Part shown: positions 1 to 7,995 of the stretch, piece by piece
Numbering within the stretch: position 1 is the first letter of the stretch
Layout: every line of letters starts with the position of its first letter
Source of the DNA: Emticicia aquatilis
GTDB lineage: Bacteria; Bacteroidota; Bacteroidia; Cytophagales; Spirosomataceae
Direction: 5' to 3'
NCBI RefSeq assembly: GCF_014644295.1
Contig: NZ_BMKK01000004.1
Span: 496,001 to 560,000, forward strand
Length of the DNA: 64,000 bases
The notes under the pieces: generated by a model
Databases searched by the model: none
The model's input: only the letters and a program-made list of their open reading frames with translations
What the model was told of the DNA's origin: nothing
Program-made: the position numbers and the translations under genes

Positions 1-1067
1 ACATTGTCGGTATGGCCTTCAACAACAATAGTCATTTTAGGGTCTTCTTTCAACATTTTCAAAAGCCCATCGAGTTGTTCGTACGAATCTGGTAAAAGTT
101 TTGATTCTCCAATTTCAAAGAATACCTTATCAAGTCTAAATTTATTTTCTTCGATTTTTACGGGGCTGCTTTCTTTGGTTTCTTCTTTCGCAACCTCTAC
201 TTTCGGTTCTGGCTTTGGAGTCTCTTCTTTTACAGGTTCCGGCTTTTTGACTACTTTTTCAACGGGATTTAGATAAATGTTCTGCGAAAACTGTTGACTT
301 TTACCAATTTTAGATAAATCCATGCTTTCCTGAGCATTCTCATAGCCTTTGGCTGAAGCCACAAAAGTATAGGCTTCTGGCTTGATTTTGAATGAGTACT
401 CGCCTGTTGCACTGGTTTTTACTGAATCAGCTTTTTGTATATCATAATCAAAACGATATAAAACTTTTCCCGCTATTGGTTTATTTGTTTTTGCATCAAT
501 CAATTTTCCTTTGATTGTCACCAATATTTCTTCTTCTTTTTCTGGCTCTTCACTTTTCTTAGTAACCGCTGGCGGAGGCGTTAGTGGATTGTTGATATGA
601 ACACCATAAAAATTCCAATATTGATGGCGTTCTTCGGGGCGATTTTTACCTTCGATTAGATTGAATGTTTCGATACCTGCATCGAGTTTTTCAAAGTAAA
701 CCGTGAAACGATATTTTTCACCTGGGAAAACTTGCTTTTCTTCGGGAAGTTCGGGAATACCTGTGCATTTAATGTATTTAAAACGCTTACCATTTCCATT
801 CAAATAACTCTTTGGATTAAAAGAAATCGTGTAATTGGACCCTTGCTGATTTTGATTTGGGAATGGAAACTGAAATTGATAAGAATTACTTTTTCGCTGA
901 GAAACTTGATAACTGAATGAAACAATGGTATAGCCACCACGAATTTCTACCTTCGTAATATCAGTTTCGTAGCTTGTTTGGTCATCTATTTCGGGCATTT
1001 TCGTGATTAATTGACCAAAACCATTCAAAAAAGATAGTGTAAAGATTGTTATGAGTAAGTTTTTCAT
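1..1067 (-). CDS. OmpA-family outer-membrane protein, 3'-truncated by the window edge
   Basis: About 355 codons are visible, reading leftwards from the ATG at 1067 with no stop before base 1. The protein starts with a signal peptide (MKNLLITIFTLSFLNGFGQ). An N-terminal beta-rich region follows, then a carboxypeptidase-regulatory-like domain (around VTIKGKLIDAKTNKPIAGKV). A Pro/Glu/Lys-rich linker (KPEPVKEETPKPEPK) leads into the start of an OmpA C-terminal peptidoglycan-binding domain, where the hallmark GHTDN sits at the window edge. In this family the OmpA domain anchors the outer membrane to the cell wall. The rest of the domain lies outside the window, so total length and partners are unknown. 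The family call is firm; the cellular role is inference. Confidence 0.85.
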   Translation of the reverse strand, partial: MKNLLITIFTLSFLNGFGQLITKMPEIDDQTSYETDITKVEIRGGYTIVSFSYQVSQRKSNSYQFQFPFPNQNQQGSNYTISFNPKSYLNGNGKRFKYIKCTGIPELPEEKQVFPGEKYRFTVYFEKLDAGIETFNLIEGKNRPEERHQYWNFYGVHINNPLTPPPAVTKKSEEPEKEEEILVTIKGKLIDAKTNKPIAGKVLYRFDYDIQKADSVKTSATGEYSFKIKPEAYTFVASAKGYENAQESMDLSKIGKSQQFSQNIYLNPVEKVVKKPEPVKEETPKPEPKVEVAKEETKESSPVKIEENKFRLDKVFFEIGESKLLPDSYEQLDGLLKMLKEDPKMTIVVEGHTDN

Positions 1068-1160
1068 TGTGTTTAAAATTCGATTTTATTGCACCGAAAA
1101 AACGAATGTAGGTATTTTTTAGTTTATTTGTGGGTGTTAATTTTTGTTAAATCAATTTCG

Positions 1161-1661
1161 ATGAAAAAACTAAATGACTTACTCCAACTCGGCGACCCAC
1201 GTTTATATGAAGTTTGTGAGCCTGTGTATGAGCATGAATTACCACAAGTGAAGGAATGGGTAGCTGATTTACACAATGTAATGGAAGAAATTCGGGCAAA
1301 ATATCAATTTGGTAGAGGTATTGCCGCCCCACAACTCGGAGTAATGAAACGTTTGATTTATTTGAATTTGGATAGACCTATTACAATCATTAATCCAGTT
1401 TTTGAAAATCTCAGTGATGAAATGTTTGAATTGTGGGATGATTGTATGTCGTTTCCTAATTTACTGGTAAAAGTTAAACGGCATAAGGCATTAACAATTA
1501 AATACTTAGACGAAAACTGGCAACCACAAACTTGGCAAGTAGAAGATGCTATTTCCGAACTTCTCCAACACGAATATGACCATCTCAATGGAATCCTTTG
1601 CACCATGCGAGCCATTGATAATCAATCTTTTAAATGGCGACCAACACCCAGTGGGAATTAA
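1161..1661 (+). CDS. def: Peptide deformylase
   Basis: 166-residue metalloenzyme that removes the N-formyl group from nascent proteins. All three family motifs are visible: GRGIAAPQLG (residues 51-60), WDDCMSFP with metal ligand Cys95, and LQHEYDHLNG with metal ligands His137 and His141 and catalytic Glu138. Motif 2 reads DDCMS rather than the classical EGCLS, so this is a divergent type and may be a second copy or specialised form. The open frame extends upstream to an ATG at 1089, but the extra 24 residues are hydrophobic and precede the conserved start MKKLNDLLQLGDPRL, so the ATG at 1161 is preferred. It stands alone and is divergent from the OmpA gene. Confidence 0.88.
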   Translation: MKKLNDLLQLGDPRLYEVCEPVYEHELPQVKEWVADLHNVMEEIRAKYQFGRGIAAPQLGVMKRLIYLNLDRPITIINPVFENLSDEMFELWDDCMSFPNLLVKVKRHKALTIKYLDENWQPQTWQVEDAISELLQHEYDHLNGILCTMRAIDNQSFKWRPTPSGN

Positions 1662-1715
1662 TAATTGAGAATGTAGAATTAAGAATTATTTTTTCAAAGT
1701 TCACCTTTTTTCAAA

Positions 1716-1754
1716 GTCCCCTTTAGGGGATTTAGGGGTGGGGATTTAGGGGCG
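1716..1754 (+). repeat. GC-rich palindromic repeat, copy A (core CCCCTTTAGGGG)
   Basis: A G-rich stretch in an AT-rich gap. The core at 1718-1729 has CCCCT/AGGGG arms and is followed by two further AGGGG-type blocks. The end of the element overlaps the 3' end of the flavin reductase gene, whose stop codon (complement of 1746-1748) lies inside it. The same core recurs at 6540, 6698 and 17355. Confidence 0.7.
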
Positions 1755-2627
1755 TTGCAAAAGCACCAGCCATGCTTCTTTTACTTTATTTTCATTCAAT
1801 AATTTAGCGGCTTCGGTTTGTAGTAAATTATCGAGGAATGCACAGCCATACATTACTTGTTCGATGATATTTTGCATCGTAGGCGTTGCTCGATATGCCT
1901 CAATTTCTGCTTGTGTTGGTAGATTTTCTACATTTCCGAGTTGACCTAAATGATTACCTGTCAATATTTTAGATAAACGAATGCTTTCAGGAATAGCATC
2001 ATAACCAATACCGATTTTGGTTGTCGGTTTTTCTACTTCAAACATTGATATTTCATTTGCCCGAACATACCAATCTCCGCCCATGCGTGCTACCCAATCG
2101 GTTTTTTGTTGGTCGATTTTTCCATTTTCTCCGATAATTTCTTCAGAAAAATGAGCCAAAATAACCTCGCAAATAGCCAGATTCATTGAGCCAAACTGCT
2201 TTATTTCAAGAACTTTACATTCAAATTGTGCTTTTGATTCTTTCACTCTCGGAGGTTTTACTAAAACAGATTTTTCTTCCGTAAAACCCGCCTTGATAAA
2301 TTCATTTGTGCCTCGTGGAAACTCCACACTTGAAAGCGACATTTGTTGCACCATTGCGTAATCTACCATATTAATGACTACCTCTGGCACTTCTTCTAAG
2401 TTGAGTGTAGTATCTTTTTTTGAGCCATCTCGCCCTCGATTATTGGGTGCAAAAACCAAAATCGGAGGATTAATGCCCATAATATTAAAAAAGCTAAATG
2501 GACTGAGATTGACATTGCCCAATTTATCAACCGTACTCGCAAAAGCAATCGGCCGAGGGGCAACTGTGCCTGTCAGATAACTATAAAAAACTCTTGAATC
2601 TAATTCTTTTGGGTTGAGTATTAGCAT
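1746..2627 (-). CDS. Flavin reductase family protein (FMN-binding split barrel)
   Basis: 293 residues. The N-terminal half is typical of the flavin-reductase/DIM6-NTAB family: SYLTGTVAPRPIAFAS (about 17-32), LSPFSFFNIMGINPPI (about 41-56), and the downstream block in which FMN phosphate contacts are usual. Such enzymes bind FMN and may use NAD(P)H, or act as flavin-dependent enzymes themselves. It is the last gene of the aromatic-degradation cluster, 75 bases after fahA on the same strand, so a link to homogentisate metabolism is likely but its substrate is unknown. The C-terminal residues RP and the stop codon are encoded by a palindromic repeat element (copy A), which suggests the original C-terminus was replaced. 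Confidence 0.8.
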   Translation of the reverse strand: MLILNPKELDSRVFYSYLTGTVAPRPIAFASTVDKLGNVNLSPFSFFNIMGINPPILVFAPNNRGRDGSKKDTTLNLEEVPEVVINMVDYAMVQQMSLSSVEFPRGTNEFIKAGFTEEKSVLVKPPRVKESKAQFECKVLEIKQFGSMNLAICEVILAHFSEEIIGENGKIDQQKTDWVARMGGDWYVRANEISMFEVEKPTTKIGIGYDAIPESIRLSKILTGNHLGQLGNVENLPTQAEIEAYRATPTMQNIIEQVMYGCAFLDNLLQTEAAKLLNENKVKEAWLVLLQRP

Positions 2628-2702
2628 TTATATAATGGAGAATGAATAATGTATAATGGATAATTGAAGTTTTTAGAATCAAACCTATTACTCAATTGAA
2701 GC

Positions 2703-3905
2703 TTAGATTATTTGCCCCACAACTTCTCCAAAACCAACTCTTTTTCCACCTTTTTCACAAAAACCAGCTAAAGTTAGTGTGTCGCCATTTTCCAGGTAGG
2801 TGCGGGTTTCTCCGTTTGTGAGTGTAATTTGATTTTTTCCTGCCCAAGTGAGTTCTAAAAGAGAGCCAAAAGAACCAACTTTCGAACCACTTATGGTTCC
2901 TGATGCCAAAATATCCCCGATTTTGAGGTTACAACCGTTGACCGTGTGGTGGGCAACTTGCTGGGCGATATTCCAATACATAAACTTGAAATTTGTGTTG
3001 GTAATGGTTGTTTCGTTGAGTTTAGCCGAAAGTTGAATATCAAAATTTCGGATTCCCTCAACTTGCAAATAGGGTAAAGGCTGAGGTTCTTGAATTGGAC
3101 CTTGCACTCGGAAACCTTCTAAAGCTTCGAGCGTAACGACCCACGGAGAAATGGAAGAAGCAAAGTTTTTACCCAAAAATGGCCCCAACGGTAGAGTTTC
3201 CCAACGTTGAATGTCTCGTGCCGACCAATCATTGAAAAGTACCAATCCGAAAACATACTCTTCTGCCTCGGCTGTACTGATACTTTTGCCATGCTCCGAA
3301 TTTCTACCGATGATTGCACCAATTTCTAATTCAAAATCTAATTCTTTTGTGTAACCAAAAATAGGAGTCTGTGCATCAGCAGGTTTGAATTGTCCTTGTG
3401 GGCGATAAATGGGCGTACCTGAAACTACAATCGAACTTGCACGACCATGATAGGCAATGGGAATGTGTTTCCAGTTTGGATAAAGCGGGTTATCGGGACG
3501 GAAGATTTTTCCTGCATTAGTCGCATGCTCGATGCTTGAATAAAAATCAGTATAATCACCAATTTTTACTGGCAAGTGCATTTTTACGTCTGAAATTTTA
3601 TGAAAAACGTGGTCAAAATGCCTTTTTAATGGAGAATTTTCTTGTGTCAGCCATTCTTGAAGTTGCATTCGCACTGCATTTGTGCGTTTTTTACCAAGTC
3701 CAATAAAAGGATTCAGACTCGACTGATTACAAATATTTCGAGGAATATTCAGTAAACCTAACTTTCGAGTTTGTTCTAAATCGATAACATAATTACCGAT
3801 TCTGACACCCACCTGTGGCTTTTTTTTGTGTGTACTAAAAATTCCAAATGGAAGATTATATATCGAAAAATCGCAGTCTACTGCTATATCGAGCCAAGTA
3901 TTCAT
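2703..3905 (-). CDS. fahA: Fumarylacetoacetase
   Basis: 400 residues from the preferred ATG at 3905; an in-frame ATG at 3923 would add six residues. The enzyme hydrolyses fumarylacetoacetate to fumarate and acetoacetate, the last step of tyrosine degradation. Family landmarks are visible: the N-terminal start ending in IYNLPFGIF, FYSSIEHATNAGKIF with the catalytic His region, DFELEIGAIIG with metal-binding acidic residues, and LFNDWSARDIQRWE. The length matches the eukaryotic-type FAH family. The gene follows the MarR regulator with a 67-base gap that carries a strong inverted repeat (3929-3953), so direct control by that regulator is plausible. Confidence 0.95.
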   Translation of the reverse strand: MNTWLDIAVDCDFSIYNLPFGIFSTHKKKPQVGVRIGNYVIDLEQTRKLGLLNIPRNICNQSSLNPFIGLGKKRTNAVRMQLQEWLTQENSPLKRHFDHVFHKISDVKMHLPVKIGDYTDFYSSIEHATNAGKIFRPDNPLYPNWKHIPIAYHGRASSIVVSGTPIYRPQGQFKPADAQTPIFGYTKELDFELEIGAIIGRNSEHGKSISTAEAEEYVFGLVLFNDWSARDIQRWETLPLGPFLGKNFASSISPWVVTLEALEGFRVQGPIQEPQPLPYLQVEGIRNFDIQLSAKLNETTITNTNFKFMYWNIAQQVAHHTVNGCNLKIGDILASGTISGSKVGSFGSLLELTWAGKNQITLTNGETRTYLENGDTLTLAGFCEKGGKRVGFGEVVGQII

Positions 3906-3928
3906 TGTAATTTTGTTTTGCAAAAATG

Positions 3929-3953
3929 GTTTACAAAGTACAGTGTTGTAAAC
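3929..3953. promoter_or_regulatory. Inverted repeat upstream of fahA, candidate MarR operator
   Basis: Perfect 8-base arms, GTTTACAA at 3929-3936 and TTGTAAAC at 3946-3953, separated by 9 bases. The site lies between the end of the MarR gene (3973) and the fahA start (3905). A dyad of this size suits a dimeric winged-helix regulator. Binding by the neighbouring MarR protein is inference. Confidence 0.5.
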
Positions 3954-3972
3954 TGATTTTGCAAACCATCAA

Positions 3973-4410
3973 TTATTTGTCGCTCACATTTTTGTGAATC
4001 GTATCCATGATTCTTACCAAATGGTCGTAGTCTTCATCGGTCAAACTACCCCACGATTTACGTCGGATTTCGGCAATCACTACCAAGGCATTTTCGTGGA
4101 GTTTTTCACCTTCTTCGGTCAGATAAATATTAAATTTTCGGCGGTCTTCATCGGCCATTTGGCGTCTGACTAAACCTTTTTCTACCAATAAATCTAAGAT
4201 TCGGGTGATGGTTGGGGCATCTTTTGCGGTATCAACCGCCAAATCATTCTGACTAATTCCTGCTTTTGGTTTGATGTGGTCAATTACCACCCACTGGTCA
4301 ACAGTAAGGTCGATACCGCCATCAGTCAAGCCTTTTTGCATAAAACTGCGAATACGCTTGATGGTAGTATCAATCTTGAAATAGTACGAACGCTTATCTG
4401 AGTGTGTCAT
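3973..4410 (-). CDS. MarR-family transcriptional regulator
   Basis: 145 residues with a typical MarR winged helix. The N-terminal dimerisation helix is followed by VDQWVVIDHI, the recognition region NDLAVDTAKDAPTITRILDLLVEKGLV (about 75-101), the wing RRQMADEDRRKFNIYLTEEG, and a C-terminal helix. It sits inside the phenylalanine/tyrosine degradation cluster between phhA and fahA, on the same strand, so it probably controls the cluster in response to an aromatic intermediate. A candidate operator lies just after it at 3929-3953. The ligand and sites are not determinable from sequence. Confidence 0.88.
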   Translation of the reverse strand: MTHSDKRSYYFKIDTTIKRIRSFMQKGLTDGGIDLTVDQWVVIDHIKPKAGISQNDLAVDTAKDAPTITRILDLLVEKGLVRRQMADEDRRKFNIYLTEEGEKLHENALVVIAEIRRKSWGSLTDEDYDHLVRIMDTIHKNVSDK

Positions 4411-4627
4411 TTATTTTAAATTCAGTCTTTATCTACTTTCTTAGCGATTAGGAATTAGCTACAAACTTTTAGCAAAAGGGATACTAAAATTATTTGGTTT
4501 TTGCTTTTAAAGAAATTATCAAAATAACTGCTTGATAAAAGCTAAAATTGCCAAATTTATGAGATGCTAAAAGTTAATAGTCAATAGCTAAAAGCATTTA
4601 TATTACAAAAGTAGAAAAAACCTTCAA

Positions 4628-5359
4628 TTATTGATACACTAATAATTGACGTTCTAAAATTTCTTCAAAATTTTTGAGTGATTGAAAGAGCTGTTCGTAA
4701 GATTCTATCACAAAATATTTTTTCTGATAGGCATCAATTTTTACTTCGGTCTTCAAGATTTCTTCGATTGAATACGGCACTCGCTCGGGTATTCCGCTAC
4801 AAAGGCTATAAACACTTTCGCCACTTGAAGAAATGATTCCTCCACCATAAATTTTTAGTTTATTTCTTTCACGAATCAATCCAAATTCGACTGTAAACCA
4901 ATAAAGTTTTTGTAGGAGTTTTACGGCCTCTTCATCGTTGATGTATTTGAGAGAAATTGTACTAAACTCTGCCAAAAAATCACAAAAAGATTGATTGGTT
5001 AGCAACGGTACATGTCCGAAAGTATCATGAAACATATCTGGTTCTTCCAAATACTCCAATTGTTCCATCGTGCGAAGCCACGTTGAAGCAGGAAATTTTT
5101 TATCGGCCAAAAGTTCAAAAAACTCCTTGATTGGCACTAAGCCCTCACATGCCACCACCGACCAGCCCGTCAGTTCCTGCAAGCGAGGGTTAGTTTCTCT
5201 CTCAAAATCTGGAATGTGGTCAGCCACAAAACCAGCTTTTTCAATTCCTTCCAGATATGCTTCGCTGGCAATTGCAGGTAATTTCTGCATTTGCCGCTCA
5301 AAAAGCACCTGCCAAACTTCATGGTCGGCAGGTGTGTATATGTTATAGTTTTGATTCAT
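4628..5359 (-). CDS. phhA: Phenylalanine 4-monooxygenase
   Basis: 243 residues from the ATG at 5359. The open frame extends to 5422, but the added 21 residues are encoded by a perfect inverted repeat, and the conserved start is at MNQNYNIYTPADHEVW. The enzyme is a tetrahydropterin- and iron-dependent hydroxylase that converts phenylalanine to tyrosine. The iron ligands are visible as His111 and His116 (MFHDTFGHVP) and Glu158 (WFTVEFGLI). The length suits the single-domain bacterial enzyme without a regulatory ACT domain. It follows hppD on the same strand. No pterin-4a-carbinolamine dehydratase gene is visible in the window. Confidence 0.95.
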   Translation of the reverse strand: MNQNYNIYTPADHEVWQVLFERQMQKLPAIASEAYLEGIEKAGFVADHIPDFERETNPRLQELTGWSVVACEGLVPIKEFFELLADKKFPASTWLRTMEQLEYLEEPDMFHDTFGHVPLLTNQSFCDFLAEFSTISLKYINDEEAVKLLQKLYWFTVEFGLIRERNKLKIYGGGIISSSGESVYSLCSGIPERVPYSIEEILKTEVKIDAYQKKYFVIESYEQLFQSLKNFEEILERQLLVYQ

Positions 5360-5383
5360 GGAGTTAATGATTGAATGAGAGAT

Positions 5384-5433
5384 TGATAGAATGAGTGAAT
5401 GATTTATTACTCTATCATTCACTCATTCTATCA
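5384..5433. repeat. 20-bp perfect inverted repeat between hppD and phhA
   Basis: Arms at 5384-5403 and 5414-5433 are exact reverse complements around a 10-base loop. The arms are built from a TGATAGAATGAGTGAATGA-like sequence. In RNA it would form a long stable hairpin in the hppD-phhA message, about 25 bases upstream of the phhA start. It has no U-tract, so it is unlikely to be a simple terminator. Confidence 0.8.
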
Positions 5434-5445
5434 TTGAAAATTAAT

Positions 5446-6591
5446 TCAGAGCGTTCCTCTCAAAACTTGTTCACGTTCAATTGCTTCAAAAAGAGCTTTG
5501 AAATTGCCTTTTCCGAATGATTTTGCTCCTTTTCTTTGAATAATCTCGAAAAACATAGTCGGACGAGGTTCGATTGGTTTTGTGAAAATTTGAAGCAAAT
5601 AGCCTTCTTCGTCACGGTCAACCAAAATGCCGAGTGGGCGTAATTGTTCGATTTCTTCTTCAATATCACCAACACGCTCTTTTAAATCTTCGTAGTAACT
5701 GTCAGGAACTTGCAAAAACTCAACTCCATGATTACGCAAGTGCGTAACGGTTGTAATAATATCGTCAGTAGCTACTGCTAAATGCTGCACGCCTGCACCA
5801 CCATAAAAATCAAGGTATTCTTCAACTTGTGAGCGTTTTTTACCTTCGGCTGGCTCATTGATTGGGAATTTGATTCTTCCGTTTCCGTTCGACATCACCT
5901 TGCTCATCAGAGCCGTGTATTCAGTCGAAATATCTTTATCATCGAAACTCACCAACTGATTAAAGCCCATCACTTTACCGTAGAAATTTACCCATTCATT
6001 CATGCCGTTCCAGCCCACATTTCCTACGATATGGTCAATGTATTTCAAACCAACGGGTGCAGGTTTGTAGGTAGGATTCCAAGCACGGAAATTTGGCAAG
6101 AAAACGCCTTTATAATTGCTTCTTTCCACAAAAATATGCACTGTATCGCCGTAGGTATGAATGCCCGAACGCACCACTTTTCCGAATTCATCCTCTTCTT
6201 CAATTGGCTCGAAATATGGTTTTGCTCCACGAGAAATGGTTTCGTAATATGCATCACGGGCATCATCAACCCAAAGAGCAACTACTTTTACACCATCGCC
6301 ATGCTGGTCGATGTGACGACCAATTTCAGTACCTCCATGAAGTGGTGAAGTGAGTATCAAACGGATTTTCCCTTGTTGAACAACGTAACTTTCACGGTCA
6401 CGCAGACCAGTTTCAAGCCCAGCATAAGCCAGAGGCTGAAAACCAAAAGCAGTTTGATAATAATGTGCTGCTTGTTTGCAATTTCCTACGTATAACTCAA
6501 TGTAATCCGTGCCATTGATTGGTAGGAAGTCACCCCCAGCCCCTAAAGGGGAGTTAAGGATTTGGCTTTCTGTTTTTGATATTTCTAACAT
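5446..6591 (-). CDS. hppD: 4-hydroxyphenylpyruvate dioxygenase
   Basis: 381 residues; iron(II) dioxygenase converting 4-hydroxyphenylpyruvate to homogentisate. It has two VOC-fold halves, with iron ligands His187 (YIDHIVGN), His270 (GVQHLAVAT) and Glu349 (MFFEIIQRKG) in the C-terminal half. The conserved protein begins near DFLPINGTDYIE. The residues just before it, SPLGAGGD (14-21), are encoded by a palindromic repeat element (core 6540-6551), so the N-terminal extension looks like an insertion into the 5' end of the gene. It lies between hmgA and phhA on the same strand, consistent with one catabolic operon. Confidence 0.96.
   Translation of the reverse strand: MLEISKTESQILNSPLGAGGDFLPINGTDYIELYVGNCKQAAHYYQTAFGFQPLAYAGLETGLRDRESYVVQQGKIRLILTSPLHGGTEIGRHIDQHGDGVKVVALWVDDARDAYYETISRGAKPYFEPIEEEDEFGKVVRSGIHTYGDTVHIFVERSNYKGVFLPNFRAWNPTYKPAPVGLKYIDHIVGNVGWNGMNEWVNFYGKVMGFNQLVSFDDKDISTEYTALMSKVMSNGNGRIKFPINEPAEGKKRSQVEEYLDFYGGAGVQHLAVATDDIITTVTHLRNHGVEFLQVPDSYYEDLKERVGDIEEEIEQLRPLGILVDRDEEGYLLQIFTKPIEPRPTMFFEIIQRKGAKSFGKGNFKALFEAIEREQVLRGTL
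6529..6557 (-). repeat. GC-rich palindromic repeat, copy B, inside hppD
   Basis: Core CCCCTAAAGGGG at 6540-6551 on the plus strand. In the hppD reading direction it gives the consensus CTCCCCTTTAGGGGCTGGGGG followed by TGAC. It is translated in frame as SPLGAGGD at residues 14-21 of HppD. The same peptide is produced by copy D in metH. Confidence 0.85.
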
Positions 6592-6660
6592 TATTTTAAT
6601 ATTTTATATGAAGTGTAAAATCAAATTTGCCCGTGCGAAAAAGAATAGAGAATTTTTAAA

Positions 6661-6718
6661 TTTCCCTTTAGGAGTTAGGGGCGAAATTGTTAAAGCTCCC
6701 CTTTAGGGGCGGGGGGCA
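6661..6718 (+). repeat. GC-rich palindromic repeat, double copy C
   Basis: Two same-orientation units. C1 (6661-6683, core TTCCCTTTAGGAGTTAGGGG) is degenerate and lies between hppD and hmgA. C2 (6695-6718, core 6698-6709) has an intact CCCCTTTAGGGG core and forms the 3' end of hmgA. Read antisense, C2 encodes PPAPKGEL, the last eight residues of HmgA. Confidence 0.8.
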
Positions 6719-7868
6719 TCCAACTCTGAAAATATTTTCCATCGTCGTATTTCAGAGCGTTTTCTGTAATCATCAAAGGTCGGAAAGTATCAACCATTAC
6801 GGCCAATTCGTGCGTTTCGGTTTTTCCAATACTGCGTTCCATCGCACCTGGGTGCGGGCCGTGTGGAATGCCACCTGGGTGTAAGGTGATGTGGCCCTTT
6901 GCGATATCATTTCGGCTCATAAAATCGCCATCAACGTAGTAAATAACTTCATCGGAGTCTATATTTGAGTGATTATAAGGTGCTGGAATGGCCTTCGGAT
7001 GATAATCGTAAAGTCTCGGACAAAACGAACAAACCACAAAAGCATCGGTTTGGAAAGTCTGATGAACAGGCGGTGGCTGATGGATTCGGCCAGTGATTGG
7101 CTCAAAATTGTGAATCGAAAATCCCCAAGGATAATTGTAGCCATCAAAACCGACCACATCAAAAGGGTGATATTGATAGATTAACTGATGAAGCTGATGT
7201 TGTTTTTTGATTTTTATCAGAAACTCGCCTTTTTGGTCGTAAGTTTCTAAAATTTCGGGGAGTTTATAATCTCTTTCGCAGTAAGGCGAACTTTCGAGCA
7301 ATTGACCAAAATGATTTCGGTAGCGTTTTGGCGTATAAATCGGCGAGTGCGATTCTACATAAAAAATCCGATTATCAACTGTGTCAAAATCAATTTGGAA
7401 AATCATTCCTCGTGGAATCACCAAATAATCGCCGTATTCAAAACTAATATTTCCAAGTTGCGTGCGAAGCGTTCCTGAGCCTTTATGAATAAACAATAAT
7501 TCGTCAGAATCGGCATTTTTATAAAAATATTCTCGCAAGGATTGCTTAGGTGCGGCCACACCAATAATACAATCTTTATTAAACATCATCGGTACTCTAC
7601 TTTCCAAAAAATCATCTTTTGGCTCCACATCAAAACCAATAAACTTCCGCATCATCATATTATGAGCATTGGCCGATTTTGGTGTAAGGTCTTGGCTTTC
7701 AAGTATTTGCATGACCTGCGTAGGGCGATGAATGTGATACATCAACGATGCCATACCATCGAAGCCAATTGTTCCAAAAAGCTGCTCATAATACAAACCA
7801 CCCTCAGGTTTTTCAAACTGAATATGGCGTTTTGCTGGAATCTTTCCGAGTTTATGATAAATAGGCAT
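6690..7868 (-). CDS. hmgA: Homogentisate 1,2-dioxygenase
   Basis: 392 residues; non-haem iron enzyme that opens the homogentisate ring to give maleylacetoacetate. The cupin core carries the likely iron ligands in PYNHSNIDSDEVIYY (His and Glu) and GGIPHGPHPGAMERS (His). The N-terminus starts MPIYHKLGKIPAKRHIQF. The last residues, PPAPKGEL and the stop, come from a palindromic repeat element (copy C2), so the native C-terminus has probably been replaced or extended. It is the first gene of the minus-strand catabolic cluster, with a well-matched promoter at 7918-7947. Confidence 0.95.
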   Translation of the reverse strand: MPIYHKLGKIPAKRHIQFEKPEGGLYYEQLFGTIGFDGMASLMYHIHRPTQVMQILESQDLTPKSANAHNMMMRKFIGFDVEPKDDFLESRVPMMFNKDCIIGVAAPKQSLREYFYKNADSDELLFIHKGSGTLRTQLGNISFEYGDYLVIPRGMIFQIDFDTVDNRIFYVESHSPIYTPKRYRNHFGQLLESSPYCERDYKLPEILETYDQKGEFLIKIKKQHQLHQLIYQYHPFDVVGFDGYNYPWGFSIHNFEPITGRIHQPPPVHQTFQTDAFVVCSFCPRLYDYHPKAIPAPYNHSNIDSDEVIYYVDGDFMSRNDIAKGHITLHPGGIPHGPHPGAMERSIGKTETHELAVMVDTFRPLMITENALKYDDGKYFQSWMPPAPKGEL

Positions 7869-7917
7869 ATTGGATTAACGAATAATATATTTGTTATACT
7901 AACTATTGCTAAGCATA

Positions 7918-7947
7918 CAAAATTATAAATAATATTTGTTATGACAA
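7918..7947 (-). promoter_or_regulatory. Bacteroidota-type promoter of the hmgA cluster
   Basis: On the minus strand, TTG (complement of 7945-7947), a 19-base spacer, then TAATTTTG (complement of 7918-7925). This matches the Bacteroidota -33/-7 pattern TTG...TAnnTTTG. It would give a leader of about 40 bases before the hmgA start. Confidence 0.65.
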
Positions 7948-7995
7948 TTAAAATGTAATTATTTTTTTGATTGATTGAATTAAACGCAGGAAGTA

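Noticed and set aside
4440-4600. Several GCTAAAAG-type direct and inverted repeats between marR and phhA
   Set aside because: They are short and AT-rich; chance is likely and no consistent spacing was seen.
5360-5422. Longer phhA start
   Set aside because: The extra codons fall in a perfect inverted repeat and are not conserved; the ATG at 5359 fits the family.
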